A stretch of DNA of 64,000 bases from Heterobilharzia americana (taxonomy: Eukaryota > Platyhelminthes > Trematoda > Strigeidida > Schistosomatidae): the NCBI GenBank assembly GCA_944470555.2, contig OX104127.1, positions 113,302,741 to 113,366,740 of the forward strand, read 5' to 3'. A program made the translations under genes and the position numbers. The notes under the pieces were generated by a model. The model ran no database searches. It was not told the origin of the DNA and saw only the letters and a program-made list of their open reading frames with translations. Shown here in pieces: positions 31,444 to 44,300 of this stretch. Position 1 is the stretch's first letter; every line of letters starts with the position of its first letter.

Positions 31444-32075
31444 GGCCTGTTTGAGTCGTAGTTTCGAATCCAGAGCAGTTTTACCACTCTCCAGGATGAT
31501 TTAGCTCAATATTTTGCTTAGGGTGGACAGGGACGGGTCATGATTCTGCGCCAGTCCCTGTAAAGCCTCACTCCTCCCTTCTTTGGAGGTTTGACAAGGT
31601 GGCCCTTCTTCCAATAAATCAGCAGCTTCCTTTCCTTCCTTCCTTCCTTCCTTGCAAACCTTGTGCAGTAGTGGTGTGAGCGTGTCTGCTGTTGTCTCTG
31701 AGTCTGTTTTCAGTGCTTCTGGAGTGATTCCATCGAGTCCTGCTGCTTTCTCGGCTTTTAGCAACAGAGTGGCTCTCAGGACTTCATTCCTGCCTTTGTC
31801 GGGGGGCTTGTGTTCACTGTAGGCTCTGTGGCTGGTCTGCAGGTGTTATTTCTGGACCAGTTACAGGTGGTAAGGCTGGTCGATTCCAGAGTTTTCTGAA
31901 AAGGTCAGTCTATCGTTTCCTTTGTTTCTCTCCTTCGCTAATTAGCCTTCCTTCACTATCTTTCATTGGTTTCACCTGAGTTGATCTCTTCCCATATAGT
32001 GGGTAACCTGGTTATTTCATATGATGTTGTCAGGTCTCCTACCAGACACTTGCAGCCCGTTCTGCTTCACTTGCC
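30155..32075 (-). mobile_element. RTE element, 3' 1.92 kb, inverted copy (right arm of inverted repeat)
   Basis: This is the reverse complement of 15,415-17,335, without indels. It carries the same frames, the same FTDD motif (30,968-30,979 minus), the same AAGG and CTGG tracts, and the same stops. Noted differences are isolated substitutions: an A/T change in the frame at 30,828-31,100 (NRNQEDQ against NRIQEDQ), a C/T near 31,146 and an A/G near 31,384, plus a cluster at the 3' tip. The copy ends at the natural 3' end of the element on one side and is truncated at 32,075 on the other, as a 5'-truncated LINE insertion would be. Confidence 0.9.
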
Positions 32076-33899
32076 ATTTTTGAGAAGTAAATATGCGTGA
32101 AATTACTTAGTCGCATTACATATGACTAATTGGAAATGAGTTCTCTGACGTTAATGTTTTGTCTTGTTGAGATTTATCCTTTGTATTTCAGAGTTTCAAG
32201 TCATTGATTGTACTATAAGTGCATAAAAGCTAGGCGTATATCCTTGTTATTTTTGTCTAAAATATACATCACTACCTCGATAAACGTTATTAAAATGTTT
32301 AGGATTTTTGTTGAACCCACTAAAGTTAGTATTCCGGAGCTGTTTGCACCTACGTGAATTCTTGAGTTGAATGTGCAAAGTATAAGTTGACTCTCATTAG
32401 ATTGTATTGCTTCAGTTATTTTCTGAATATTCGCATGCTAATCCACACTCGAGTACACCGTTCTATCTTAACAAATATCACTACGATATGATTGTTGAAG
32501 ATAAACTGTACAAAAGAGAAAACATGAAAATATGTTACTCCGGGCACCTACTGGATTACTGATGTGTGTTGAAATAACTACGAATATAATTTTGTAAAAA
32601 TGTATAATTACAAATAGAAGACAATAAATATGCTTGTAAATTTGCTTCAAATACGATAAGAAATGCAATTTGCACTGTTAAACAAATGGGAATTATACTA
32701 GAGTTGATGAGGTGTGAAGATCAGGAATATGAAGCATAGGTTCTACTTTTGCATATATTTTGATTTCCTAAAAAGTTTGAAATCCAATCTAGATTGACTC
32801 ATACTTTATGATAATAATTGAAGCACATTTTGACAGCCAACTACATCAACATATATAAGGTGATCGTCAGCTTTCTGTACTACTGACTATCGATGATTAC
32901 CATTTGAAGTTCTCCTTTTGGATTTACAATATACTGTATAAATGTGGATGGTAACAACAGAAATGGAATGACGTTAGATGCCATTGTAGTAATTACTGAT
33001 ATAACCAATCAGGTTTCTCTATTTCATAAAATTACGAACTCTCGTTGGTTACTTCAGTAATTTTTAGCTTGGTCCTTTGAATCACTTCAAAAATGTCCCT
33101 AAAACATCAGGCTAGTTGATAGATGAAGTTTTTGAATGAATACCAAAATGCTAAATTCCGATTCTGTACAAACATTTACTTTAATGAATGTCAATGAGAA
33201 ATATTTTTTATTACTATTGACACCAATTAATGACACCAATTCGTTGAACAACAACACTTAAATCTTGTTTATAATTTCTATGCATTCAAAAATGTCTCAT
33301 TTTTAGAGATGTAGGTAAAATCAACCATTCATTTGCATAGTCTCACTCATGCTATTCATTCTATTTTAAAAGTTGTTTTAATTTCATTGAAATTCTCAGT
33401 ACTTTCTTTGTTAACACAAGAACCATATTTAGTCATCAATCAAAGCGGGAAAAATATATATATACCTGACTTCTTGAAGAAATAAAGTACAAATTATGAA
33501 TTTTTGACATGACCACTATCTATCTAGAATTTCACGACATTGATCCAAAGATGAGCTTGATTAGGTGTTGGTTGATCCGTATATTTGTATGGTTTATTGT
33601 ACAAATATTTTCTGTTGTTCACATTGTGTGCAAAATATTGATTCAGGGAATCATTCTTCATTTATTGATGAATCGCACTTGATTACTTCATCCTACAACG
33701 CATAGATTTAATAAATTACTATATAGTGAATCACGAATTTCGGTTGAATAAGATTGTATTTATTCAAGGTAACCTTTCGTTCAGTAATTTTTAAACTGAA
33801 GCTTGGATGAGTGGATTGTGTGCACTAACTTACTGTATGTACATTCATTTCTGCAGTTCTGTGGAAATGTTTTTCATTTTGGGGGATTGTGCACATTTA
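32076..33899. other. AT-rich intergenic stretch
   Basis: No domain, convincing exon or named repeat is visible. The stretch may include the promoter or 5' exons of the FERM gene that starts near 35.3 kb, but I cannot point to them. Confidence 0.4.
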
Positions 33900-34040
33900 C
33901 TGGCTTCAGTTTGGTATCTATCACGGATTGACATCAGTTGTAGAACCACTGAAAACCTGGTACCATTGGACAGCTGTTTTATTCTCCCTAAAAGTGCACA
34001 CCCATGACCCCGCCAAGGATTGAACATAAGTGATGTTAGT
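33900..34040 (+). repeat. SINE-like dispersed repeat, copy 1
   Basis: Contains GTAGAACCACTGAAAACCTG followed by a TTGGACAGCTGTTTTATTC-type segment and a GGATTGAAC B-box-like remnant. The same family recurs inverted at 34,262-34,440 and in plus orientation at 51,278-51,490. Confidence 0.55.
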
Positions 34041-34261
34041 CCGTAATGAATACTAACTTTAGATCAAGAAATCTCCACAAACCTTTAAATTGAATTGCTA
34101 TCCAGTTCTCATCAGTGACTTGCTTGGTGATGAGATTTCCTGAAGTTCAAATGGAAGGTCATGGCCGGTAGGAAAATCCAGGTTAGATGTTTGGACTGGT
34201 ACTCACCGTGGGCATTGGATGAAGGTCATGTTGTATTGAGAATTGGTAGGAATAGAAAACT

Positions 34262-34440
34262 GTGGACCATTGAGCTCCAATCTAGTGGTTAAACGCCTAA
34301 CGCCGTCGCCATGAAACCTGGAGGTCCTGATTTCCACTCCTGGCTAGTTTATGGGTGCACACCACTGAGAAGCCCAATGCCAGAATGAAACAGCTATCCA
34401 ATACTCCTAGGTTTTCAGTGGTTCTCCAGATGATGTCTGC
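34262..34440 (-). repeat. SINE-like dispersed repeat, copy 2 (inverted)
   Basis: On the minus strand it gives GGAGAACCACTGAAAACCTA, then an ATTGGATAGCTGTTTCATTC-type segment, then a downstream CAGGACCTCCAGG segment, in the same order as the copies at 33,900 and 51,278. Copies 1 and 2 face each other about 220 bp apart. Confidence 0.6.
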
Positions 34441-35263
34441 TTGTAATGAGTACTGATTGGAAATGTTATTTACTAGAAAATGAATGCCTAAAAATACATA
34501 CATTTACATGTATACTGTTGAGGTATTTAATGGTAATAAAATCAGTGTAGATTTGTTTGAGTGAACTCCAATGATTTGCAGGTAGAAAGCATTTAAAATT
34601 CAGGGGTTAGTTTTTGACTATGATGAATGTAGAAGACTATGTAATTTTATAGTCTGCATTAAATTACTGACATAATTACTCATTTTAGTTGCCATGATAT
34701 AGATTCATTCCCACTCTGTTTGCTTCATTTCGATGATCAGATATTCATTCTGCTCCAAAACTTTTGTTTGAGCAACAGATTTTTTAATTTGTATCCACCT
34801 GTTTCTCAACGTTTTGCAAATACAATCATGCATTACTGCTAATATTCCTAGGAATAATGTCATAAAGCGTTAGGGCGTTGTTAGTGACTGTGTAATTTGG
34901 TACTCATCTTTCACATGCTTATTCACATACTAATTTAGAGCAGGATGTTGAGAGACACGAGTTGACCGATGGTTGTTACTACCGACAGACGGTAGCATCT
35001 CAGGAAGTCAAGAATTGACTATCTTGATCATATTAAAAAGTTTCTGTTGCCTAGTTTGGGTTCATGTGATTTGAATTATGATTCATCTGAGATTTTAGAT
35101 TATATAAATCAAAAACAGTGACATCATTGAAACGACATCAGGTATCTCATTTTAGTAGTACATCCGTATGTTGACTGTCTACTAGGGCTTTTTCTATTTT
35201 TCACATTATAGTCTTTTGTCTTTTATTAAATTTTTATTTCTATACTATTGGGAAAAATATCAG
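34441..35263. other. AT-rich stretch upstream of the first recognised FERM exon
   Basis: No exon was recognised. A short pyrimidine tract and AG at 35,262-35,263 precede the first FERM exon, which hints that more 5' exons may exist upstream. Confidence 0.4.
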
Positions 35264-35332
35264 CTTGTTGTCATGCACTCTGGTGTCATTATCTACGTTG
35301 TTTATGATTCTGATACATTGCTACAACATGAG
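35264..35332 (+). CDS. FERM gene exon 1 (first recognised; F1 strand 1)
   Basis: Encodes VIIYVVYDSDTLLQHE, the first strands of the ubiquitin-like F1 lobe. The donor is GTAACT at 35,333, phase 0. An ATG at 35,273 could be the start. The frame is also open back to a possible acceptor AG at 35,262-35,263, so this may be an internal exon with the true start upstream. FERM proteins often have only a short N-terminal lead, so the ATG is plausible. Confidence 0.7.
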
Positions 35333-38300
35333 GTAACTGTCTTTGTGATAAAATTATTCGAGTAATCTAAGATACAAGACCTAATTTCACTCAGAATGAT
35401 TTTAAAAGCGAGTAAAAATTACATTGTCCAGCTGAGCAACGTGAAGCTTGTAAAGTAATTTGTAGTGTGATAATTTAAAACAAATCTATGAAGTGTTAAG
35501 TGTATGATGGCAACAAGTATAAAGAAAGGAGAAAAATAGCTGCCTACTGGTTGTTAGCCTTTAATGATTCTTCCACTAATATCAGCGTAGAGTGGAGTAT
35601 GCTTACATCCAGCATTCTCGAAGATGTTTTTTATTATCACATAACGAATAGATCTAATAAGTTTGTCTTTTTTAAAATCTGATTTTAGAATAAAGCGTTT
35701 GGTCGATCCATTCTTGAAGTTGTATGCGAACGACTTGGTGTCTTATCTCATATTTCCTACTTTGGACTGCGTTATTGTGACAATAGCGGAATGAATGTAA
35801 GTTAACTGTTAACATCCTTATCCAATCTATTTATTGCATCTATAGATTTGCGAAGTCTACATTATTCTTCAAATTTAGCATTTTTCAGGATTTATTGTAA
35901 TTCATAGGAAAAAGAACCTAGTCTAATTAACTGATTTAAGGGAAGCAGCTAAAACAGTCGGGTTAGTATAGTGTTTTTGTAGTGACTCTGGAAAGTATAC
36001 TATTATGTATAATGGTCTAGCTAATAGTATCCACTTTGATATCAATCTCCTGCGATCCTTCACAGTCAAATTTTCAGCCTTCCCACCCTGGAAATAACCT
36101 CGTTGTATACCATGCTAAACACTATAAATCCATTTTCTCAATTTATGACTTACATTTTCTTTCTGACAGTCACCAATCATAACTTTATGTAGCTTGGTAG
36201 TCGTAAAACATCTTTTCTTTTCTGCGTTACATTAATCATGTCGTTCAATGCTTTTCGTATGTCGTGTGACTAATCAAATTTTCTGATGAATGTTTTTAAT
36301 ACTTTTCATACTAAGATTTTAGATTATAATTTCACAGTATATTTGTGTAGGCTGTCGATTAAAAAACATGTCTACTTGTATTCATTGTCTACAAATGGTT
36401 AATTACTTTTTATTTCTGTATTCTGGTTAGCAATGGATCAATTTGAATGACAAAATCAGCAAACAACTGAAAGGTAAGTGATTGACGAATCTACTGATCG
36501 AAATCAAAGTGTTTTCTTCTTCCTGATTGTGAATTTTGTTATTTATTTTTGTATCTACCATCTTAAGGATAATTTCATAAAACACTGACTAAATCGTTGC
36601 GCTTACACTGTTTTAACATTTTATAAATATGGTACTCAGAATATTTTATAACTAAGAAGAAGTCTTGCTACATACACTTGCTTGAAGATGGTTTTATAGC
36701 GTAAAAAGTTTGTATTTATCACTGACAAGAAAGTTTCTATTGCAGCGAAGACATTTACATCCAGTGAAATACACGTTTTTATGAGGAAGGGTTGATTAAC
36801 TTCAATACTGTATTCGTGGTATTAGTCGATGAGTCACACAGTTGATTGGTTACGCGAAGAAATATAAATTGAGGTAACTAACTTACAAGGCTATCTTAAG
36901 GGTATAGATTATCTAAATTACGTTGTTCACGGTAATTTAAACATTATCTTCAACCGTACTACCTTAAACTTAAGCAAACCTCATAGAATAGTTAGATAAG
37001 TGAAATTGATCTCAGGTTTGGTAGAATATTTCAACAAGTGTTGGCTTTCTGTGTGAACTTGTTTCTGTAACCTCTGTTTATTTTACATTCATTGAAATGA
37101 ACCGTGTTCGATGAACATAAAAATGTTTTTGTTACCATTTAAGGATGAATGTTGTACTTGAAACGTGAGTACAAGAATAGTGATCCGTCTGTCATCGGGG
37201 ATATGATGAATTCTTTTTAAGTGCCAAATATTATAACGTTGCAAAAATGTTAGACCTAATAAGCACATACTTTAAATTTCAAAGTTGATAGCAAACTTCA
37301 TGTATCAAAGGAATCAAGTGTATAAGTAGAGTACAAAAAGCAGTATGCACCGATGATCACTAGTGGGTCGAACCAAGGACCTTCACGTCTCGGATGAAAG
37401 TACTATCCATCCAGGCATTTAGTCAGAATTCAGTAGCTCACATTTTCCTACTTTTTTCAATTCGAAATGCAGGGCGACTAATCATGTGTCATGAGGCTCA
37501 GGGATTCCTAAAAATGAGAATAAGAAGTGATTTGGCTTACTGAACATAAATCGGTTCTTATGTAAGCAAACGAAAGAAAATTAATAACGTTTAACTGACG
37601 AAACATACCCATTTATTCACGAATAAGAACAAGGCATGTATCAGCGAAGAAATATTTCTTCTCAATGACTTCATTATCAAGCTGTACAGTAGCATTTATA
37701 CTCGGTAAAGTGACAGGTAATTGCACTAAAACGTTGCTCAGTCAATATACAAAATATACAATTGGTGTTGGTGGTGGGATTTGTTGTAGTAGAAGAGATA
37801 GAAAATGGGTCACTGAATAAGGAACGAATTGATAACAAGTGGTGAGATAAGAGATAAGTGTTGTCAAAGAATTTTAAAACGATGATAACTAAGCTGAAAC
37901 ATGCTAAATAGGTCAGTGAATAAGGAATGAATTGATACTGAAAAGTGAAATATGGGTCAAATATTGTCAATGAATTGAAAATTGGTGATGATGAAAATAA
38001 TAAGGAAGTATACCAAAGTGAAATGAAATTGACGAAATCAACAAAATGAATTGTTAAGGCCAAGGTAGAGAAAGTGGTTTCACCAAACGTTTTTGAATGC
38101 AAAGTTTCGGTTTTTGTTCATGTATAGCTAATGCTTCATCTATGCATAAGTGGTGGAAAGGTATGCCTTCAGAGTAGTTCAATTTAACTTGGTAAGTTAT
38201 TTTAAAGGATGAATCTCTAGGTGCTGAGTGACCTAATTCAACAAGGTGTTCACATATGAATGAAGTCGTCTTCCTTTGCTTGCTTCTGGTAAGCCAAACC

Positions 38301-41300
38301 GGGTAGTGTTCAGCAACACGTTTTCGGAGGGCCCGCTTACAACGTCCAATGTAGTCAGCTCCACAGGAGCATATGAACTTGTAGATACATATGGATGTGG
38401 ACATAAGTGGAAGCCTATCCTTCACGCATTGACGAATCAGACGGCAGCTGGAGAATATCAATCTCAGTCTAGCAGCATTGATACTATTGATACATCTTGA
38501 CAGACGATTTTTCAGCACTTCAGCTGTGGTGTCTTTTTTGAATTCTAGATTCGTGGTTAAAATTTTCTTAGGGACTGTAATGCGATGGGGAGTGATTCGT
38601 TTATTCAATTATCTGTCACTTTACCGGGTATAAATACGACTGTACAGCTTGATAATGAAGTCGCTGAAGAGGAATATTTCTTCGCTGATTCATGCCTTGT
38701 TCTAAATAACGTTTACACGATAGATTTAATTCGGTAGGCCGTTAAAAACTGAGATTACGTAGAGAAAAAGGTATTCAGAATACAATTTCCATTATCAGGC
38801 ACTGGAAGGTTGACCAAGCTCTTCTTGGCTATAAAATAGTCAGACCAAGAGCGTTTGAAAGTGATGGCCTTTGCAGCGCAAAATGGATTGGATTATGAAG
38901 GCTTTTTTTGACAGTGACTCTATGCCTTAAATCTAATGGTTGTCTTTTCACTGCACTTGCGAATACCTTGTTTCCGTTTAGGAATAGCTGCTGTCTAAAC
39001 TCATTTTAATCCGCCCTACAGCTTTCTCAATAGTGAAAATTAATAAATTTTGAGCATAAACTTATGCCAGCTAATAGAGAGTGTTTGGATTGGCATGGTA
39101 GGTAATGTGTTAGTGGGTTTGATCATTAATATCACTACCATATCTGTGTTTATAGCTGGATGAAATGATGTAATGATTTAGTTGACTTTAAATAACGAAC
39201 AGTACGCGTTTAAACCTTTTGATTTCAGACTCTTCAAACAATACCTACTCTTCATTTTCATGCTTGAAGAAAAATTCTTCATGCACGAACTGTCATTTGT
39301 AAATGCTGATCTTATTCAGCGAAATCAACTGGACGTAAATAATTGTGTTTCAGTCAAAGTTTCAACCATAATGATCATGGATAAATCCCATTTTGGTTTA
39401 TAATTGAGCATGTATATCATTTACTTAAGGACTTAACAAGGATTTATTAGGATGTACAATTGGAGGAAACATCGACAATGTATAAAGTTACATATTGTTA
39501 TTCATCTAAAATCCCGGATCTCAAACAGTATCTTCTCTACAAAAATGAAGTTGAAGGGAGACATAAGGAATCAAGGAGTCCAAAATCTCTGTCTTTTATG
39601 CTTTGAAATCAGAGGTCAATTGAATATTTCAAGATTAATTTTTATCGTTAAGCCAATAACAGTCGAATCGTTATTGAAAATCACAAAGATATTTATTCAC
39701 AGTGCGAAACTTTTCAGTAGTACGTTTTAATGACTTTTCATACTATCAAAACCGGCAGTAGAATGTCCTCTGAATTGTATTCTGATCACTTTCAAACGCT
39801 AAAACTAAAAACTAATTCCTGAAGTTTCTAATAATGGTCGTCTTAAGTTCTGTTGGGGAATTTCGACTTTTGAAACCAACTAAATGGTCCACTATGTTAG
39901 TCATATTTTTGACATTGGAAAATTACTTGCGTTTCATTACCGTTTGGTCAGAACATAAGTTGTCGATTTATAAAATATCATCTATCACTTCAAGGGTACG
40001 TTGGTGTGTATGGTATGTAGCCAGAAAGTTGAATATTCGATCTTAAAGAGTGCTAAAAAAGACTGTTTCCTAAGTGAATACTTGTGTTGAACCTAATTGT
40101 CTCCTATGGTATTCCTAACTCTGTTCCTATGCTAACTTTTACGTGTAATATTGAAGTCATTTTATGCATTCTGTATATTTATAGATGCGAAAAATTCTAC
40201 ATTGGGCTTTCGATTCGTTTACTATCCGAATAATCCTTTGAAATGCTTCCCTAATCAAACAATCCGGTAAGTCATTCACATTTATTGTATGACTTCTGCT
40301 CTCATGGAATAATTCTAAAATGGAATATTTCATTGTAAAAATAATATGTGGCTAATACAGTCTATTTGCTTATTGAGACCAGTGTTATATTCTTTCTGTC
40401 AATATACATTCTACAAAGGGAACTGAATCCATTCATGGATTGTATTTATTCTTTACCGACTACGTCTTATCTTAGTGAAAACATTCATAATGACAGATGT
40501 TCTGTCTCAGGGATGTCATGAGTCGCTGAATTTTTATGCAATATTTTGAGTCAGTTAGTTTGGCTTCATCGTTATAAATCTCAAACTTACAGTATTATCC
40601 TCAAACGAGAAACGGATCTGTACGAATTGATTCAATCTCAGGAATATTTTTCTGCCTACTTTTATCGCGTATCTTGATTCAGGCTTTTATGGATGATCTT
40701 TCTATTAACAATTGATATCGGCATCATTTCTTTGGTTTAATAGACGTAAAATGACTACTTGTTTTAAGAACAACAGGCCATCTATCTTACACTTTAATTT
40801 TGTACCTTACTGGATTTGTTCTCATTTACTTTGTCTCCTTATTCTTTCTTCAACTCCAGAGGAAAGTCTATGATGTGTGACACAGAAATGAAAGGTTTGA
40901 ATGGGCTCGCTACTAACTTGGAATGCTGCTAGTGGATACGGTTGTTAGAAGACATCCAAATTAATACCACCAACTGATTGTTGGTACTCCGTTAAATTCT
41001 GGGTACCTATTAAAATCTTTTTGTTTATCTTTAGGATTTTAAGATGCAAGCCCATAAGTCGGTTGATTACGAAATTCAGGAAGACTTTACTTGCCGCATT
41101 TAGCAGATGTCGCGCATATTTTTAAAATGGGACTAACTTATACTAAGTATTTAATAACCAACCTTTTCATGTTCCTTCCCCTCCTCTCTTGTCGATTCCT
41201 GTCCTTTGTGTATCACATTTTCCTGTTTGTTGTGCATAGAATAGCTGTTGAAACATCTTCTGCTAGGAATTATGTACCTCATCAAAACTTGTTGAGCTGA

Positions 41301-44300
41301 ACAAAGCGATTATTATTCCTACTGAATAATATGGCAAGATGATTATGAATGATGCCTAAAATGTTTTATTGTATTTATGATAACTAAATCTGTCGTTGTG
41401 AAACTGCACATATACAAACACCTGGAAATGCACAATTGTTGAAATAATTATATCTACAGATGCTTTTTGCTACCAAATCTTTGGAATCCGGAAAGAAGCA
41501 TTTTCAAGTCTTAGATAAAAGTATTCAAGTCTGCTAAATACCCTAACTTTTTCACATGTTCCTTAGCTTTCAGTTTTGCTGTTACCCAAAGAAACGTTTC
41601 ATAGCCGTAAAGTTTATTTTTCAGCTTGTTCAAACTTTTTCCCTAAATAATTTTGTGAAACCCATCATTACCGATCGCCTAACAAATGATCTTTGTGATT
41701 GGTTATATCTTAAATTCAGTCCGAGGCGACATGTCATCACGGAATTGTTCCTTTTGTCTATTATACCTAACCTGACTGTTAGATACCTTATTCTGTTCTC
41801 CAGGATCCTTGCATGATTGCCTGAATTTTACTATGTGACATCCCTGTGGTTAAGCCTAGTCAGTGGTAAGTAATGTATCTCACTGGTTGAACTTGGAATG
41901 GCAGCAAATTATTGGTCATGGTCATGGGTTTCATATTCATTATGATAGCCCGAAGGTAGCTGGTTCGAATTCAATTTTGCAGTATATGTTATGCTTTTCA
42001 AGATATAATACCTTCATGAGATCGGAATACTTCGCAAGTAAACACTTACATTTTGTAATAATTTATTTCTCTGCCGACAAAGCATGGATTTTTTTCACTC
42101 AAGGTACTGAAATTCAGTTGTTTTGCATCGTCATAATTTCGGTTTTTTACCAGATGTATAAAAATGTGAATGCTTTCGTAAAAGTCTACTTGAAAAATGT
42201 TTCAATAAGTATATTTTCACGTGCAATAAGCTACAAATTTATTCAAGTTATTCAATTACTATGGTGGAAAGAATGAATAGTCAGTCGCATAATGAAGATG
42301 AAAAGCTGGAAATTAAATTGTGCAGAGATTCAAACAACTTGCAAGCCATATAGCCACTAGTGATGTCACAATATCAGTGCTGTATATTGCGAATGCCAAC
42401 CTAACACGTTTCTTGTTAGGTTCTGTATTTTAATCCTTCAGAGCGCGAAATTCAGAGTGGTTGTAATACTTTATGAGCTGACTTTGGTAGACAGTGTTCT
42501 TTCAGAGTTCTAATTACAAACTATCCTATCATAACAGTAGGAAATTATCCGAAGTTAAGTAAAATAAACTCCACTGGCGTTAAAAGGTTTGAAACAATCA
42601 ACTGGGGGCTTCTTACCTAGGCTTCGTGTTTCTTGGCTGTCGTTAGGGAGGCAAAGTCGTAGACTTTGAGGGAACTGGTGCCTCAATGAAGATAATGCCC
42701 GTCCCATAGATGTTAATACTAAGCCATTCAGACCTGCGTAGCTTGGAATCTCGATTTAAGACTTCTTGTTGATTTCCTTTACCGATCTAACGTCAAAGAA
42801 AGTGTAACATGATAATTAGTCCTTTAGCTTGTTTAGCACATTACGAAATAATCGACAGAACTCGGTTTGCATTTAGGACTGAAAAATATGGAATTAGCTA
42901 CTCTTCAGTGGCCAGTCAGTGTCAACTTCATTGAAATTTAACTTAATTGTGATATAAATCTACAAAGTTACTGACTCTTATAACTGAAATTCCTTAAGTG
43001 GAATTTTGAATGTCGATACACGCGTCAAAAACTCTTTCAGTGTTTATCGCGTTCTTGTGATTGAAAATCACGTCATTCTGACTTTATGTAGTGCTTTGCA
43101 TCAGGTGTTTCATTCTCATTATTCTGATAAGTCAACCGCTACACTAAATGAAAATGTGGAAAAATTCAAATGAAAGTAACTGTCTTAGATTATATATTGT
43201 CTTTACTTTTTCATTTCCTCTTTCTATGCAATTACAACGATTAGCAACCTGAACGCCTGAACTTTTATTTGAGTTTCTGTATTTATGTGTTCGTTAATTC
43301 AGCAAGTTGCAGCTTTACATTCCAGGTCAAAACACTGAATGACCCTTCAATAATTGACCACGGAAAACTGTACTGTGCTAATAAGTAGTGGTGCATTAGT
43401 TTGGGCCATACTTATATGTCCAGTTATTATATACGTCATTTATGACAAACTTTCATGAAGATATACACCAGTTCTTTATAATAATCAGTCCTTTTAGGTA
43501 GCCATTTATTTAACGTTATTCTTTTTAAGGTCAATTTGATAACTGTGACAGAATAGTGCTAGAATTTATTTAAAATATTGTACCCTTCTATTGTAACATT
43601 TGTTACTTGTGTAATGAGATAAGCGAAGATTTTTATGTGTTTGCATGCTAATTATACCAGAGGGTAATTAAAGATAAGGAGTTTCTTACGTGCTTACCAT
43701 ATGTAACTTTGTGAAAGCTACCTAAATGGAACTCTTATTAAGATAGGCATTATTACAGGTATCATCAATGAAGTAGACATTTGCGAAGGACCTAGGAAAA
43801 TGTTTTTTTAGTATATTTTTAATCAAGTTGGATTAGATTCTTGATCTATGCAATTTAAAAGTATTTTGTGTCTACCAATTGACGTTCATTCGTTTTCGAT
43901 TACATACCTATCCAAAGAGATATGATCAAGCATTTCAAACAACTCATTATTTGTCTTAATATAGTCACAGTGGTGCTATAATCCTGAGTACTAGCTGACT
44001 CCGTTTACTTCAGGTGATGAAACATTAGCCCTTTGCATATTTGTTGTTATATGCTTTCAATTGGTATTGAGGCTGAATCACATGTGGATTTCATACCTAC
44101 TAGATCCTATATGTGCGAAGCATATATGATTTCAAGGAAATTATTGCCTTCGTTGATCTTCAGTGCTCTATTCACAAACCTAAGCATAAAGATATTCGGG
44201 AGTGAATATTAATTTGTTTGAACTGTATCATAAGCTGTCCTGATAAACTGTTACAAGCACAAACACCAACTTGAATGACAATCAAAATGCTTTTGGGAAA

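Larger units (their letters stand above)
37626..38703 (-). mobile_element. Penelope-like element fragment with 98-bp inverted ends
   Basis: Inverted repeats at 37,626-37,723 and 38,606-38,703 enclose a minus-strand GIY-YIG ORF. Matching cores include AACAAGGCATG, CAGCGAAGAAATATT and GACTTCATTATCAAGCTGTA. Penelope-like elements encode RT followed by GIY-YIG endonuclease and often show inverted or tandem pseudo-LTRs. Here the RT is absent, so only the endonuclease end remains. Two imperfect direct repeats of about 27 bp (37,807-37,834 and 37,911-37,937) lie in the 3' non-coding part. It is inserted in intron 3 of the FERM gene, antisense to it. Confidence 0.8.
36474..40184 (+). other. FERM gene intron 3
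   Basis: 3.7 kb of AT-rich DNA containing a SINE-like fragment (37,345-37,495) and a Penelope-like insertion (37,626-38,703) on the minus strand. The rest shows no recognisable gene. The plus-strand frame 38,276-38,500 is the antisense of the Penelope ORF; the frames at 39,182-40,046 have no recognised motif. Confidence 0.7.

Noticed and set aside
37677..38102. 141-residue minus-strand ORF next to the GIY-YIG frame
   Set aside because: It overlaps the inverted end and 3' non-coding part of the Penelope fragment. Composition is low-complexity (Ser, Phe, Thr, Asn).
41863..42276. 137-residue ORF in intron 4
   Set aside because: Part of it covers a tRNA-like repeat. The rest is rich in Phe, Ile and Tyr, as expected from AT-rich non-coding DNA, with no domain.
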